From Gammaproteobacteria bacterium (lineage in GTDB: Bacteria > Pseudomonadota > Gammaproteobacteria > Steroidobacterales > Steroidobacteraceae): 5,112 nt of DNA. A model generated the notes under the pieces. It saw nothing but the letters and a program-made list of their open reading frames with translations, ran no database searches and was not told the DNA's origin. The stretch covers positions 1 through 5,112 of the forward strand of contig VBNY01000249.1 of assembly GCA_005877705.1 (NCBI GenBank), in the 5' to 3' direction. A program made the translations under genes and the position numbers. Positions 5,061 to 5,112 of this stretch are shown in pieces (position 1 is the stretch's first letter; each line of letters opens with the position of its first letter).

Positions 5061-5112
5061 AGAGGTACCCTCGTAATAGACTTGCTGCGGTGATACCTGT
5101 TGATACCGTGCG
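5061..5112. other. DNA flanking the IS element, with a short tandem repeat
   Basis: The last 52 bases hold TGATACCTGT at 5091-5100 followed directly by TGATACCGTG at 5101-5110, a tandem 10-mer with two differences. No gene can be called in so short a piece. It could be part of an integrase or repressor binding site next to the integrase remnant, but this is a guess. Confidence 0.25.

Overview
The window is high-GC bacterial DNA, most likely from a proteobacterium. This rests on the gene families (a two-domain SagB/nitroreductase-type protein, an IS6-family transposase, a P4-type integrase arm domain and a periplasmic single-Cache protein) and on G+C of roughly 65-70% in the two long metabolic genes. 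No rRNA, tRNA, CRISPR array or origin was recognised. I did not find a coherent new multi-gene system. It reads as an accessory or rearranged region in which ordinary genes sit beside an insertion sequence, an integrase remnant and repeat-like non-coding DNA.

Left part (1-1637, + strand): a nearly complete or complete gene of about 540 codons for a flavin-dependent SagB/nitroreductase-family protein with two nitroreductase-like halves. It is followed by a 469-base stretch with no convincing gene (1638-2106). That stretch holds a 25-codon ORF starting on an ATGA overlap, an out-of-frame hydrophobic ORF and a strong 12-pair hairpin that may end transcription between the converging genes.

Middle part (2107-3236, - strand): a class I SAM-dependent methyltransferase of 286 residues. 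A perfect TATAAT box lies 78 bases upstream of its start, and the leader and upstream DNA contain repeat-like sequence.

Right-middle (3237-3876, - strand): a small exported single-Cache protein of 129 residues that appears to lack its C-terminal strand. It lies in clearly lower-GC DNA (49% across 3361-3480) and is flanked by inverted copies of a 16-base motif, which suggests an imported segment.

Right part (3877-5112, - strand): an IS6-family element of about 844 bp with 19-bp imperfect terminal inverted repeats and a complete DDE transposase domain. The transposase frame has no stop before the element's end. It reads through the inverted repeat into a truncated integrase N-terminal arm domain, predicting a 374-residue chimera. 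A hairpin at the transposase start hides the ribosome binding site only in transcripts entering from outside, as known for other insertion sequences.

The genes do not form one operon. The methyltransferase and the Cache gene share a strand, but 269 bases and a separate promoter candidate lie between them. The transposase and integrase remnant mark a recombination junction.
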